A stretch of 39,995 nucleotides of DNA from an uncultured Bacteroides sp. (lineage in GTDB: Bacteria; Bacteroidota; Bacteroidia; Bacteroidales; Bacteroidaceae), in NCBI GenBank assembly GCA_958477465.1, contig CAUEFX010000040.1, positions 1 through 39,995 of the forward strand. The letters run 5' to 3'. The position numbers and the translations under genes were made by a program. This document shows positions 24,538 through 32,776 of this stretch, piece after piece (position 1 is the stretch's first letter; every line of letters starts with the position of its first letter). The notes below the pieces were generated by a model. The model did not search any database and was not told where the DNA came from. It saw only the letters and a list, made by a program, of their open reading frames with translations.

Positions 24538-26571
24538 ATGAAAATAACCAAGTATTTACCAATTCTTGCAATCTGCATGATGACAACAGGATGCAACAGC
24601 AACAAGCAACAGACCCTTACTTCCGGTATTGATCTTGCTAACCTTGACACATTGGCTCTTCCGGGAGCTGATTTTTATCAGTATGCCTGTGGCGGTTGGA
24701 TGAAGAATCATCCCCTCACAGACGAGTATTCACGTTTCGGCTCTTTTGATATGTTGGCCGAAAACAATCGGGAACAACTTCGCGGGCTTATTGAAGAATT
24801 AGCTTCTACTACACACGAAGCCGGTAGCATTGCTCAGAAAGTGGGTGATCTTTATAACATGGCGATGGACAGCGTGAAACTGAATAAGGACGGCGTTGCT
24901 CCTATCAAAGCTGAATTGGAGAAAATTGCCGGATTGAACGATCAGTCTGAGATTTATACCACGATAGCGGAAATGCAAAAGAAGGGTATGCATCCCTATT
25001 TTGCCGTTTATGTATCTGCTGATGATATGAACAGTTCTATGAATACGGTGCATACTTATCAGGCCGGTCTGGGAATGGGTGAGCGTGATTACTATTTGGA
25101 GAATGACGATAAGACAAAAGAGATCCGCGAGGCTTATAAGAATCATATCGTGAAGATGTTTCAACTCGCCGGGTATGATGAAGCGGCTGCCCGAAAAGCA
25201 ATGGAGGCCGTTATGACGATTGAAACCCGTCTGGCTACATCGGCTCGTTCGATGGTGGAATTGCGTGATCCGCATGCCAACTATAACAAGAAGACAATGG
25301 AAGAGATGAAAAAAGAATATGCTCCTTTTGCATGGGACGTGTTCTTTTCTACCCTTGGCTTGAATGATTTGCCAGAGGTGAATGTTGGCCAGCCGAATTC
25401 TGTCAAAGAGGTGAACGATATAATAAATAGTGTAGCGCTTGAAGATCAGAAAGCTTATTTGCAATGGAATCTTATTAATACCGCTGCCGGTTATCTGAGC
25501 GATGATTTCGTTGCACAGGACTTTGATTTTTACGGTAAGGTCATGTCTGGAAAGCAGGAGATGAAGCCGCGTTGGAAACGTGCCGTAAGTACGGTAGACG
25601 GTTCCTTGGGCGAGGCTGTAGGACAGATGTACGCGGAAAAATACTTCCCGGCTGCTGCCAAAGAGCGTATGGTAGGGTTGGTGAAGAACCTGCAGGTGTC
25701 TTTGGGAGAACGTATTAAGAATTTGACTTGGATGAGTGATGCGACTAAAGAGAAGGCACTTGAGAAACTGGCCACTTTCCATGTAAAAATAGGGTATCCT
25801 GATAAGTGGAAAGATTATTCATCACTTGAAATCAAAGACGACTCTTATTGGGCAAACATAGAACGTGCCAATCAATGGGAGCATGCCGAAATGATTGCGA
25901 AAGCAGGTAAACCGGTAGATAAGGATGAGTGGCTGATGACTCCGCAGACGGTAAATGCGTATTACAATCCTACTACCAATGAAATCTGTTTTCCGGCAGG
26001 TATCCTTCAGTATCCGTTCTTCGATATGAATGCTGACGATGCCTTCAATTATGGTGCTATCGGTGTCGTGATCGGCCATGAAATGACGCACGGATTTGAT
26101 GATCAGGGACGTCAATATGATAAAGACGGTAACTTAAAAGACTGGTGGACGGAAGAAGATGCGAAAAATTTTGAGGAACGTGCGCAGGTGATGGTTAACT
26201 TCTTCGACAGTATCGAAGTGGCACCGGATGTTCATGCTAACGGCCAGTTGACTCTGGGTGAGAATATTGCCGATCACGGCGGTTTGCAGGTTTCTTATCA
26301 GGCATTTAAAAATGCAACGGCGCAAGCTCCGTTAAAGAATGAAAACGGATTTACACCCGAACAGCGTTTCTTCCTGGCTTATGCAGATGTGTGGGCAGGC
26401 AATATCCGTCCTGAAGAGATTCTTCGTCTTACTAAACTGGATGTACATTCATTGGGTAAATGGCGTGTCAATGGTGCATTGCCGCAAATCGGTGCATGGT
26501 ACGAAGCATTCGGTATCACAGAGAACGATCCGATGTTCTTGCCGGTTGACAAGCGGGTGTCCATCTGGTAA
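24538..26571 (+). CDS. M13-family (neprilysin/PepO-like) metallopeptidase, lipoprotein
   Basis: A 677-residue lipoprotein (lipid-anchored Cys19 after MMTTG) of full M13 length. The N-terminal signature DFYQYACGGWMKN is at 46-58. The catalytic zinc motif HEMTH is at 514-518 (Glu515 catalytic) and the third ligand Glu575 in GENIADHGG, with NAYYNP, the M13 substrate-binding segment, upstream. It should cleave short peptides outside the cytoplasm. It follows the ABC-F gene by 23 bases without its own promoter, so co-transcription is likely although the functions look unrelated. A strong terminator follows. Confidence 0.93.
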   Translation: MKITKYLPILAICMMTTGCNSNKQQTLTSGIDLANLDTLALPGADFYQYACGGWMKNHPLTDEYSRFGSFDMLAENNREQLRGLIEELASTTHEAGSIAQKVGDLYNMAMDSVKLNKDGVAPIKAELEKIAGLNDQSEIYTTIAEMQKKGMHPYFAVYVSADDMNSSMNTVHTYQAGLGMGERDYYLENDDKTKEIREAYKNHIVKMFQLAGYDEAAARKAMEAVMTIETRLATSARSMVELRDPHANYNKKTMEEMKKEYAPFAWDVFFSTLGLNDLPEVNVGQPNSVKEVNDIINSVALEDQKAYLQWNLINTAAGYLSDDFVAQDFDFYGKVMSGKQEMKPRWKRAVSTVDGSLGEAVGQMYAEKYFPAAAKERMVGLVKNLQVSLGERIKNLTWMSDATKEKALEKLATFHVKIGYPDKWKDYSSLEIKDDSYWANIERANQWEHAEMIAKAGKPVDKDEWLMTPQTVNAYYNPTTNEICFPAGILQYPFFDMNADDAFNYGAIGVVIGHEMTHGFDDQGRQYDKDGNLKDWWTEEDAKNFEERAQVMVNFFDSIEVAPDVHANGQLTLGENIADHGGLQVSYQAFKNATAQAPLKNENGFTPEQRFFLAYADVWAGNIRPEEILRLTKLDVHSLGKWRVNGALPQIGAWYEAFGITENDPMFLPVDKRVSIW

Positions 26572-26601
26572 TAGTTTTGTATAAACAATTGTACAGATAC
26601 C

Positions 26602-26640
26602 AAAGCGTTGACTCATAATCTTTTGAGTCAACGCTTTTTT
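26602..26640 (+). terminator. Strong intrinsic terminator
   Basis: A 14-bp perfect stem (26602-26615 with 26624-26637, loop of 8) is followed by a T run to 26640. It closes the ABC-F/M13 unit. Confidence 0.9.
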
Positions 26641-26687
26641 ATTGTTAATTCACACCTTTTTTATTACGTGCGATAAACAATATTTCG

Positions 26688-26695
26688 TAACTTTG
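26688..26695 (+). promoter_or_regulatory. -7 element of purH
   Basis: TAACTTTG matches TAnnTTTG, 27 bases before the ATG. It supports the start at 26723 rather than an upstream in-frame start at 26642, which would place the coding region across the promoter. Confidence 0.55.
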
Positions 26696-26722
26696 CACAT
26701 CAAATACTTAATAAGCAAACCC

Positions 26723-28246
26723 ATGTCTGAGTCAAAAAGAATAAAAACCGCTTTGGTATCGGTTTATCATAAGGAAGGTTTGGATGAAATCATCACCAAA
26801 TTGCATGAAGAAGGAGTCGAGTTTTTGTCAACGGGCGGAACTCGTCAGTTTATTGAATCATTGGGATATCCCTGTAAGGCTGTGGAAGACTTGACGTCAT
26901 ACCCTTCTATATTAGGAGGACGTGTGAAAACATTGCACCCGAAGATTTTCGGAGGTATCCTTTGTCGTCGCGGACTGGAGCAGGATATCCAGCAAATCGA
27001 GAAGTATGAAATCCCGGAAATAGATCTTGTGATTGTAGACCTTTATCCATTTGAGGCTACCGTAGCATCGGGGGCTGATGAGGCTGCTATCATCGAGAAA
27101 ATCGATATAGGCGGAATCTCACTGATCCGTGCCGCTGCCAAGAATTACAATGATGTCGTGATTGTCGCTTCTCAAGCCCAATACAAACCATTGCTCGATA
27201 TGCTGATGGAGCATGGAGCAAGTTCTTCATTGGAAGAACGCCGTTGGATGGCTAAAGAGGCTTTTGCCGTATCCTCACACTATGATTCGGCTATTTTCAA
27301 CTACTTTGATGCCGGAGAAGGTTCGGCTTTCCGCCAGTCTGCCAATGATCAGAAAATGCTTCGCTATGGCGAGAATCCTCATCAAAAAGGATTCTTCTAC
27401 GGAAACCTGGAAGCGATGTTCGATCAGATTCACGGAAAAGAAATTTCATATAACAATTTGTTGGATATCAATGCGGCAGTAGAACTGATCGATGAATTCG
27501 AGGATGTTACTTTTGCCATTCTGAAACACAACAACGCTTGCGGTTTGGCTTCCCGCTCTACAGTGCTCGAAGCATGGAAAGACGCGTTGGCCGGTGATCC
27601 GGTTTCTGCATTCGGTGGCGTGCTGATAACCAATGCTGTCATTGACAAGGACACCGCAGAAGAGATCAACAAAATATTCTTTGAGGTGGTGATTGCTCCC
27701 GACTATGACGTAGATGCATTGGAAATTCTGGGGCAGAAGAAAAACCGTATCATCCTTGTGCGCAAAGAAGCTAAGTTGCCGAAAAAACAATTCCGTTCTT
27801 TGCTGAACGGTGTACTGGTGCAGGAAAGAGACTTGAATATCGAAACTGTGGCCGATTTGAAGACTGTGACCGATAAAGCTCCTACGCCCGAAGAGGTAGA
27901 GGACCTGTTGTTTGCCAACAAAATTGTGAAGAACAGCAAATCGAACGCAATCGTGCTTGCTAAAAACAAGCAATTGCTGGCAAGTGGTGTAGGGCAGACC
28001 TCCCGTGTAGATGCCTTGAAACAAGCTATAGAGAAAGCGAAAACATTCGGATTCGACCTGAATGGGGCCGTGATGGCTTCGGATGCTTTCTTCCCTTTCC
28101 CCGATTGTGTAGAAATTGCTGGTAACGAGGGAATAACAGCCGTTATTCAACCGGGCGGATCTGTAAAGGACGAACTGACATTCGAATATTGTAATGAACA
28201 CGGCATTGCAATGGTGACGACGGGTATTCGCCATTTTAAACACTAA
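26723..28246 (+). CDS. purH: Bifunctional AICAR formyltransferase/IMP cyclohydrolase
   Basis: A 507-residue PurH that catalyses the last two steps of de novo purine synthesis. The N-terminal IMP cyclohydrolase (MGS-like) domain carries STGGTRQF (36-43), GGRVKTLHPKIFGG and KNYNDVVIV. The C-terminal AICAR transformylase domain carries LRYGENPHQ, the catalytic Lys268-His269 in LKHNNACG, and FPFPDCVEIA near the end. Length is normal for the enzyme. The start codon is fixed by the -7 box at 26688-26695 and by the family N-terminus. No hairpin terminator separates it from mreB; instead an array of 15-bp repeats begins six bases after its stop. Confidence 0.97.
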   Translation: MSESKRIKTALVSVYHKEGLDEIITKLHEEGVEFLSTGGTRQFIESLGYPCKAVEDLTSYPSILGGRVKTLHPKIFGGILCRRGLEQDIQQIEKYEIPEIDLVIVDLYPFEATVASGADEAAIIEKIDIGGISLIRAAAKNYNDVVIVASQAQYKPLLDMLMEHGASSSLEERRWMAKEAFAVSSHYDSAIFNYFDAGEGSAFRQSANDQKMLRYGENPHQKGFFYGNLEAMFDQIHGKEISYNNLLDINAAVELIDEFEDVTFAILKHNNACGLASRSTVLEAWKDALAGDPVSAFGGVLITNAVIDKDTAEEINKIFFEVVIAPDYDVDALEILGQKKNRIILVRKEAKLPKKQFRSLLNGVLVQERDLNIETVADLKTVTDKAPTPEEVEDLLFANKIVKNSKSNAIVLAKNKQLLASGVGQTSRVDALKQAIEKAKTFGFDLNGAVMASDAFFPFPDCVEIAGNEGITAVIQPGGSVKDELTFEYCNEHGIAMVTTGIRHFKH

Positions 28247-28251
28247 AACGG

Positions 28252-28378
28252 ATTTACGATTTGACAATTTACGATTTACGATTGAAGTTCGTTTCTTGGT
28301 AAATCATAAATGGTTGAATCGTGAGAGAAAGATATTTGAATCGTAAATAGTTAAATCGTAAATAGCTAAATTGTAAAT
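28252..28378. repeat. 15-bp repeat array with inverted halves between purH and mreB
   Basis: The left half has ATTTACGATT at 28252 and 28267 (15 apart) and again at 28274. The right half has the complement AATCGTAAAT at 28339 and 28354 and AATTGTAAAT at 28369, again exactly 15 apart, with looser copies at 28302 and 28317. The last unit ends four bases before the mreB ATG. The halves are inverted relative to each other, so the transcript could form a long imperfect hairpin. The left half is nearly the same as 36207-36242 near the PSP1 gene. Confidence 0.8.
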
Positions 28379-28382
28379 ATAC

Positions 28383-29405
28383 ATGGGATTATTCTCTTTT
28401 ACACAAGAAATAGCGATGGACTTGGGAACCGCCAATACCATCATCATTACCAATGGTAAGATTGTGGTAGATGAACCGTCGGTGGTGGCTTTGGACCGTC
28501 GTACTGATAAGATGATTGCCGTGGGTGAGAAGGCAAAGATGATGCACGAAAAGACCCACGAGAATATACGTACCATCCGTCCGCTTCGCGACGGTGTGAT
28601 AGCCGATTTCTATGCTTGTGAACAGATGATGCGCGGACTCATCAAGCAGGTGAATACCCGTAGCCATTTGTTCTCTCCTTCGCTCCGTATGGTAATTGGG
28701 GTACCTTCAGGCAGTACAGAGGTTGAACTTCGTGCCGTTCGTGACTCTGCCGAACATGCAGGTGGCCGTGATGTATATTTGGTATTTGAGCCGATGGCTG
28801 CTGCTATCGGTATCGGTATCGATGTAGAGGCACCGGAAGGGAATATGATTGTCGATATAGGTGGGGGCTCTACCGAAATTGCTGTTATTTCATTGGGTGG
28901 TATTGTTTCCAATAATTCTATCCGTATTGCCGGTGACGATCTTACTGCTGATATTCAGGAGTATATGAGCCGCCAGCACAATGTGAAAGTCAGCGAGCGT
29001 ATGGCTGAACGTATAAAGATCAATGTAGGTGCTGCGCTTACCGAGCTGGGAGATGATGCTCCGGAAGATTATATTGTCCACGGTCCGAATCGTATTACTG
29101 CGCTTCCGATGGAAGTTCCCGTATGCTATCAGGAAGTGGCTCATTGTTTGGAAAAGTCGATCTCCAAGATTGAAACGGCCGTATTGAGTGCATTGGAGAA
29201 TACACCTCCTGAACTGTATGCCGATATCGTCCATAACGGTATTTATCTGGCGGGTGGTGGCGCATTGCTTCGTGGCCTCGACAAACGTTTGACGGATAAG
29301 ATTAATATACCTTTCCATATTGCAGAAGACCCACTTCATGCTGTTGCAAAAGGAACGGGTGTAGCACTAAAAAACATAGACCGTTTCTCATTCTTAATGA
29401 GATAA
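28383..29405 (+). CDS. mreB: Rod shape-determining protein MreB
   Basis: A 340-residue bacterial actin. Phosphate-1 motif AMDLGTANT (about 12-20), phosphate-2 motif VDIGGGSTEIAVISLGG (about 157-173) and adenosine motif GIYLAGGGALLRG (about 286-298) are all present, and the length is normal. MreB filaments organise lateral peptidoglycan synthesis. It is the first gene of the complete rod cluster mreB-mreC-mreD-mrdA-rodA. No clear TTTG/TAnnTTTG promoter is visible in the 136 bases upstream, which are filled by the 15-bp repeat array. It may depend on read-through from purH or on an unusual promoter. Confidence 0.97.
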   Translation: MGLFSFTQEIAMDLGTANTIIITNGKIVVDEPSVVALDRRTDKMIAVGEKAKMMHEKTHENIRTIRPLRDGVIADFYACEQMMRGLIKQVNTRSHLFSPSLRMVIGVPSGSTEVELRAVRDSAEHAGGRDVYLVFEPMAAAIGIGIDVEAPEGNMIVDIGGGSTEIAVISLGGIVSNNSIRIAGDDLTADIQEYMSRQHNVKVSERMAERIKINVGAALTELGDDAPEDYIVHGPNRITALPMEVPVCYQEVAHCLEKSISKIETAVLSALENTPPELYADIVHNGIYLAGGGALLRGLDKRLTDKINIPFHIAEDPLHAVAKGTGVALKNIDRFSFLMR

Positions 29406-29577
29406 ATAATGTGCCGATAATAATGTGCCAATATGCCAATTGGCTGCGCTGTTATGCTGAAGAGTAATTAGTATATAGGTGCTTATAATTGGCATATTAG
29501 CACATTAGCGCATTCTTTAATTGGCATATTAGCACATTGTCACATTATTTAATTGGCACATTGAATAATTATTAATC
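29404..29577. repeat. 32-bp direct repeats and inverted copy between mreB and mreC
   Basis: The right half holds units starting at 29487, 29519 and 29551, spaced exactly 32 bp, each beginning AATTGGCA and containing AGCACATT-type words; the third is partial and ends at the mreC ATG. The left half, starting on the mreB stop codon, has AATGTGCC at 29408 and 29422 and AATATGCCAATT at 29430, the complement of the right units. An RNA stem of about 30 bp between 29404-29441 and 29519-29550 is possible. The family also occurs at 10424-10447. Confidence 0.8.
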
Positions 29578-30420
29578 ATGCGGAATTTACTGAATTTTCT
29601 TCTTAAGTACAATTATTGGCTTCTCTTCATATTCTTGGAGGTGATCTGTTTTGTGCTGTTATTCCGCTTTAATAATTATCAGCAGAGTGTGTTTTTTACA
29701 TCCGCAAATGCCGTTGCAGGGAAAATCTATGAGGTCTCGGGCGGCATCTCTTCTTATTTTCATCTGAAATCGGTGAATGAGGATTTGTTAGACCGCAATA
29801 TGGCTCTTGAGCAGCAGATAACGAATCTGGAAAGTCAGTTGAAAGATTATCGGATAGATTCTATGACAATGAATAGTATCCGGAATCTGGAACAGGCCGA
29901 TTATCAGATATTCAAAGCACACGTTATCCATAATAGTCTGAATCAAGCCGATAATTACATTACGCTGGATAAAGGTTCTTCGTCCGGTATTCGTCCGGAA
30001 ATGGGAGTTGTAGATGGGAGCGGCGTGGTCGGTATTGTTTATAAGACGTCTCCTTCTTATTCGCTGGTTATTTCAGTTCTAAACAGCAAGTCGAGTATCA
30101 GTTGCAAAATTATCGGTAGCGAATATTTCGGTTATCTGAAGTGGGAATATGGTGATTCGCGGTATGCTTATTTAAAAGACCTGCCTCGTCATGCAGAGTT
30201 CAATCTCGGTGATACGGTGGTGACAAGCGGTTATTCTACTGTATTCCCGGCGGGAGTGATGGTGGGTACGGTAGATGATATGTCCGATTCGAATGATGGA
30301 CTTTCTTATTTGCTGAAAATAAAATTGGCAACTGATTTTGGTAAATTGGGCAATGTCAGAGTGATTTCCCGGAATGGACAGGAGGAATTGCGGGAACTTG
30401 AAAATATGAGTACAAAATAA
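29578..30420 (+). CDS. mreC: Rod shape-determining protein MreC
   Basis: A 280-residue bitopic membrane protein. One transmembrane helix (about 12-31), a coiled coil (about 64-106, ending in a NLEQ segment) and a C-terminal beta-rich MreC domain with LDKGSSSGIRPEMGVVDGSGVVG (about 124-146) and GDTVVTSGYSTVFPAGVMVG. MreC is a periplasmic scaffold that activates PBP2-RodA. Its stop overlaps the mreD ATG by one base (TAATG), so it is coupled to mreD, while 172 bases of repeats separate it from mreB. Confidence 0.95.
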   Translation: MRNLLNFLLKYNYWLLFIFLEVICFVLLFRFNNYQQSVFFTSANAVAGKIYEVSGGISSYFHLKSVNEDLLDRNMALEQQITNLESQLKDYRIDSMTMNSIRNLEQADYQIFKAHVIHNSLNQADNYITLDKGSSSGIRPEMGVVDGSGVVGIVYKTSPSYSLVISVLNSKSSISCKIIGSEYFGYLKWEYGDSRYAYLKDLPRHAEFNLGDTVVTSGYSTVFPAGVMVGTVDDMSDSNDGLSYLLKIKLATDFGKLGNVRVISRNGQEELRELENMSTK

Positions 30421-30917
30421 TGATAACAAGCTACATGCATAGAATGGGATGGTTTGTTGGATTGGTCCTTTTGCAAGTGCTGATCCTGAACAATGTTCAT
30501 ATAGCAGGATATGCTACTCCCTTTCTATACGTTTATTTCATTTTAAAATTTGCTTCCGGCACTTCCCGGAACGAACTGATGCTTTGGGCTTTTTTTCTGG
30601 GGCTTACAGTCGACATATTCTCTGATACTCCGGGGATGAATGCGGCGGCGACTGTCTTTTTAGCCTTTGTGCGTCCTACTTTTCTGCGTTTGTTCACCCC
30701 CCGTGATACATTGGACAGCATCATCCCTTCAATCCGGACAATGGGAATCTCTTCTTTTCTGAAATTTGCAGTGACAAGTGTCCTTGTGCATCATTTGGTT
30801 TTGCTTGGCATCGAGTTCTTCTCATTTTCCAGTATACTGCTGTTGCTGCTGAGGGTAGTTGCATGTACTCTGCTGACTGTAACCTGTATTATGGCCATTG
30901 AAGGAATAAGGAGATAG
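30420..30917 (+). CDS. mreD: Rod shape-determining protein MreD
   Basis: A 165-residue hydrophobic protein with about five predicted transmembrane segments and the MreD-type central segment FLGLTVDIFSDTPGMNAAA. It is part of the elongasome membrane complex with MreC, PBP2 and RodA. The family is poorly conserved in sequence, so the call rests on topology, this motif, and position exactly between mreC and mrdA. It overlaps mreC by one base and is two bases from mrdA. Confidence 0.92.
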   Translation: MITSYMHRMGWFVGLVLLQVLILNNVHIAGYATPFLYVYFILKFASGTSRNELMLWAFFLGLTVDIFSDTPGMNAAATVFLAFVRPTFLRLFTPRDTLDSIIPSIRTMGISSFLKFAVTSVLVHHLVLLGIEFFSFSSILLLLLRVVACTLLTVTCIMAIEGIRR

Positions 30918-30919
30918 GC

Positions 30920-32776
30920 ATGGCAAAAGATTATGTATTAGAGAAACGAAAATTTGTCATAGGAGGGGTAGCAGTCTGCATCGTCCTAATCTATATTTTG
31001 CGGCTTTTCTTTTTGCAGATTTCTACGGATGATTATAAAAAGAATGCTGATAGCAACGCTTTTCTGAATAAGATACAATATCCTTCTCGCGGTGCGATGT
31101 ACGACCGTAATGGAAAATTGCTCGTGTTCAACCAGCCGGCATACGATATAACGGTTGTGCCCAAAGAGGTGGAGGAGTTGGATACGCTCGATCTATGCCG
31201 TACATTGAATATCACTCGGGAGCAATTCCTGAAAATTATGGCTGATATGAAAGACCGTCGGAGAAATCCGGGGTATTCGAGGTATACCAACCAGCTGTTT
31301 ATGTCTCAACTGTCGGCAGAAGAGTGTGGCGTATTTCAGGAAAAGTTGTTTAAGTTTCCGGGCTTTTATATTCAGCGGCGTACCATCCGGCAGTATACTT
31401 ACAATTCGGCCGCTCATGCTTTGGGCGATATCGGGGAGGTCTCGATGCGTGATATTGAGAATGACGACTATTATATCCGCGGTGATTACATCGGGAAGCA
31501 GGGTGTCGAGAAATCTTACGAGAAATACCTTCGTGGTGAGAAAGGGGTTGAGATTTTGCTTCGGGATGCACACGGGCGTATTCAGGGGCATTATATGGAT
31601 GGGCAATTCGACCGCCCTTCCGTTCCCGGCAAAAATCTGACTTTAGGGCTGGACATCGACTTACAGATGTTGGGCGAACGGCTGTTGAAGAATAAAATCG
31701 GTAGTATTGTTGCTATCGAACCGGAGACGGGAGAGATTTTGTGTATGGTCTCTTCTCCCGATTTTGATCCTCACCTGATGATTGGTCGCCAGCGGGGCAA
31801 GAATCATCTGATGCTTCAGCGTGATAAGCAGAAACCTTTGCTGAATCGTGCATTGATGGGAGCTTATCCTCCGGGATCTACTTTTAAGGCTGCTCAGGCG
31901 TTGACTTTCCTGCAAGAAGACATTGTTCGGGAGAATACTCCGATGTTTCCGTGCTATCGCGGCTTTATACACGGGAGCTTAAAGGTGGGGTGTCATGCTC
32001 ATGGCTCTCCGTTGCCGCTGGTTCCGGCGTTGGCTACTTCATGTAACTCTTATTTCTGTTGGGGCTTGTATAGGATGTTCGGTGATCGAAAATACGGTTC
32101 TCCACAGAATGCAATAACGGTATGGAAAGACCACATGGTTTCCCAAGGTTTCGGCTATAGGCTGGGAGTGGACCTGCCCGGTGAGGGACGGGGACTTATT
32201 CCCAATGCCGCTTTCTATGATAAACCCTATAAAGGACGGTGGAACGGGCTGACGGTTATCAGTATTGCTATCGGACAGGGGGAGATTCTGGCTACTCCTT
32301 TGCAGATTGCCAATCTGAGTGCAACGATTGCCAACCGGGGACATTTCATCACTCCGCATATCGTGAAGGAAATTCAGGACAATGAAATTGACAGTCTTTA
32401 CCGTACTCCGCGTGTGCCGACGATTGACCGGATTCATTATGAAGAGGTGGTGAAGGGGATGCGGGCTGCCGTGACAGGGGGAACTTGCAGAACGGCCGGG
32501 TATATCTTTCCGGAAGGTGAAATCTGCGGTAAAACAGGAACAGCCCAAAATCGTGGGCACGACCACTCCGTTTTTATGGGATTTGCTCCGATGAGCAACC
32601 CGAAAATAGCAATTGCCGTCTATGTGGAAAACGGAGGATTTGGTGCGACTTACGGAGTGCCGATCGGTGCTTTGATGATGGAACAGTATTTGAATGGAAA
32701 ACTTTCTCCTGCCAGTGAAGCAAAGGCAGCCGAATTTAGCGATAGAATAATAATGTATGGTAACGAGGAACGATAG
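30920..32776 (+). CDS. mrdA: Penicillin-binding protein 2 (elongation transpeptidase)
   Basis: A 618-residue class B PBP. A short cytoplasmic N-terminus and one membrane anchor (about 13-33) precede the pedestal/dimerisation domain (with PSRGAMYDRNG at about 54-64) and the transpeptidase domain with all three active-site motifs: Ser320-Thr-Phe-Lys323 (SxxK), Ser374-Cys-Asn376 (SxN) and Lys538-Thr-Gly540 (KTG). It cross-links peptidoglycan during cylindrical growth and is a beta-lactam target. The rodA start lies 20 bases inside its 3' end, a strong sign of coupled synthesis of the glycosyltransferase-transpeptidase pair. Confidence 0.96.
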   Translation: MAKDYVLEKRKFVIGGVAVCIVLIYILRLFFLQISTDDYKKNADSNAFLNKIQYPSRGAMYDRNGKLLVFNQPAYDITVVPKEVEELDTLDLCRTLNITREQFLKIMADMKDRRRNPGYSRYTNQLFMSQLSAEECGVFQEKLFKFPGFYIQRRTIRQYTYNSAAHALGDIGEVSMRDIENDDYYIRGDYIGKQGVEKSYEKYLRGEKGVEILLRDAHGRIQGHYMDGQFDRPSVPGKNLTLGLDIDLQMLGERLLKNKIGSIVAIEPETGEILCMVSSPDFDPHLMIGRQRGKNHLMLQRDKQKPLLNRALMGAYPPGSTFKAAQALTFLQEDIVRENTPMFPCYRGFIHGSLKVGCHAHGSPLPLVPALATSCNSYFCWGLYRMFGDRKYGSPQNAITVWKDHMVSQGFGYRLGVDLPGEGRGLIPNAAFYDKPYKGRWNGLTVISIAIGQGEILATPLQIANLSATIANRGHFITPHIVKEIQDNEIDSLYRTPRVPTIDRIHYEEVVKGMRAAVTGGTCRTAGYIFPEGEICGKTGTAQNRGHDHSVFMGFAPMSNPKIAIAVYVENGGFGATYGVPIGALMMEQYLNGKLSPASEAKAAEFSDRIIMYGNEER

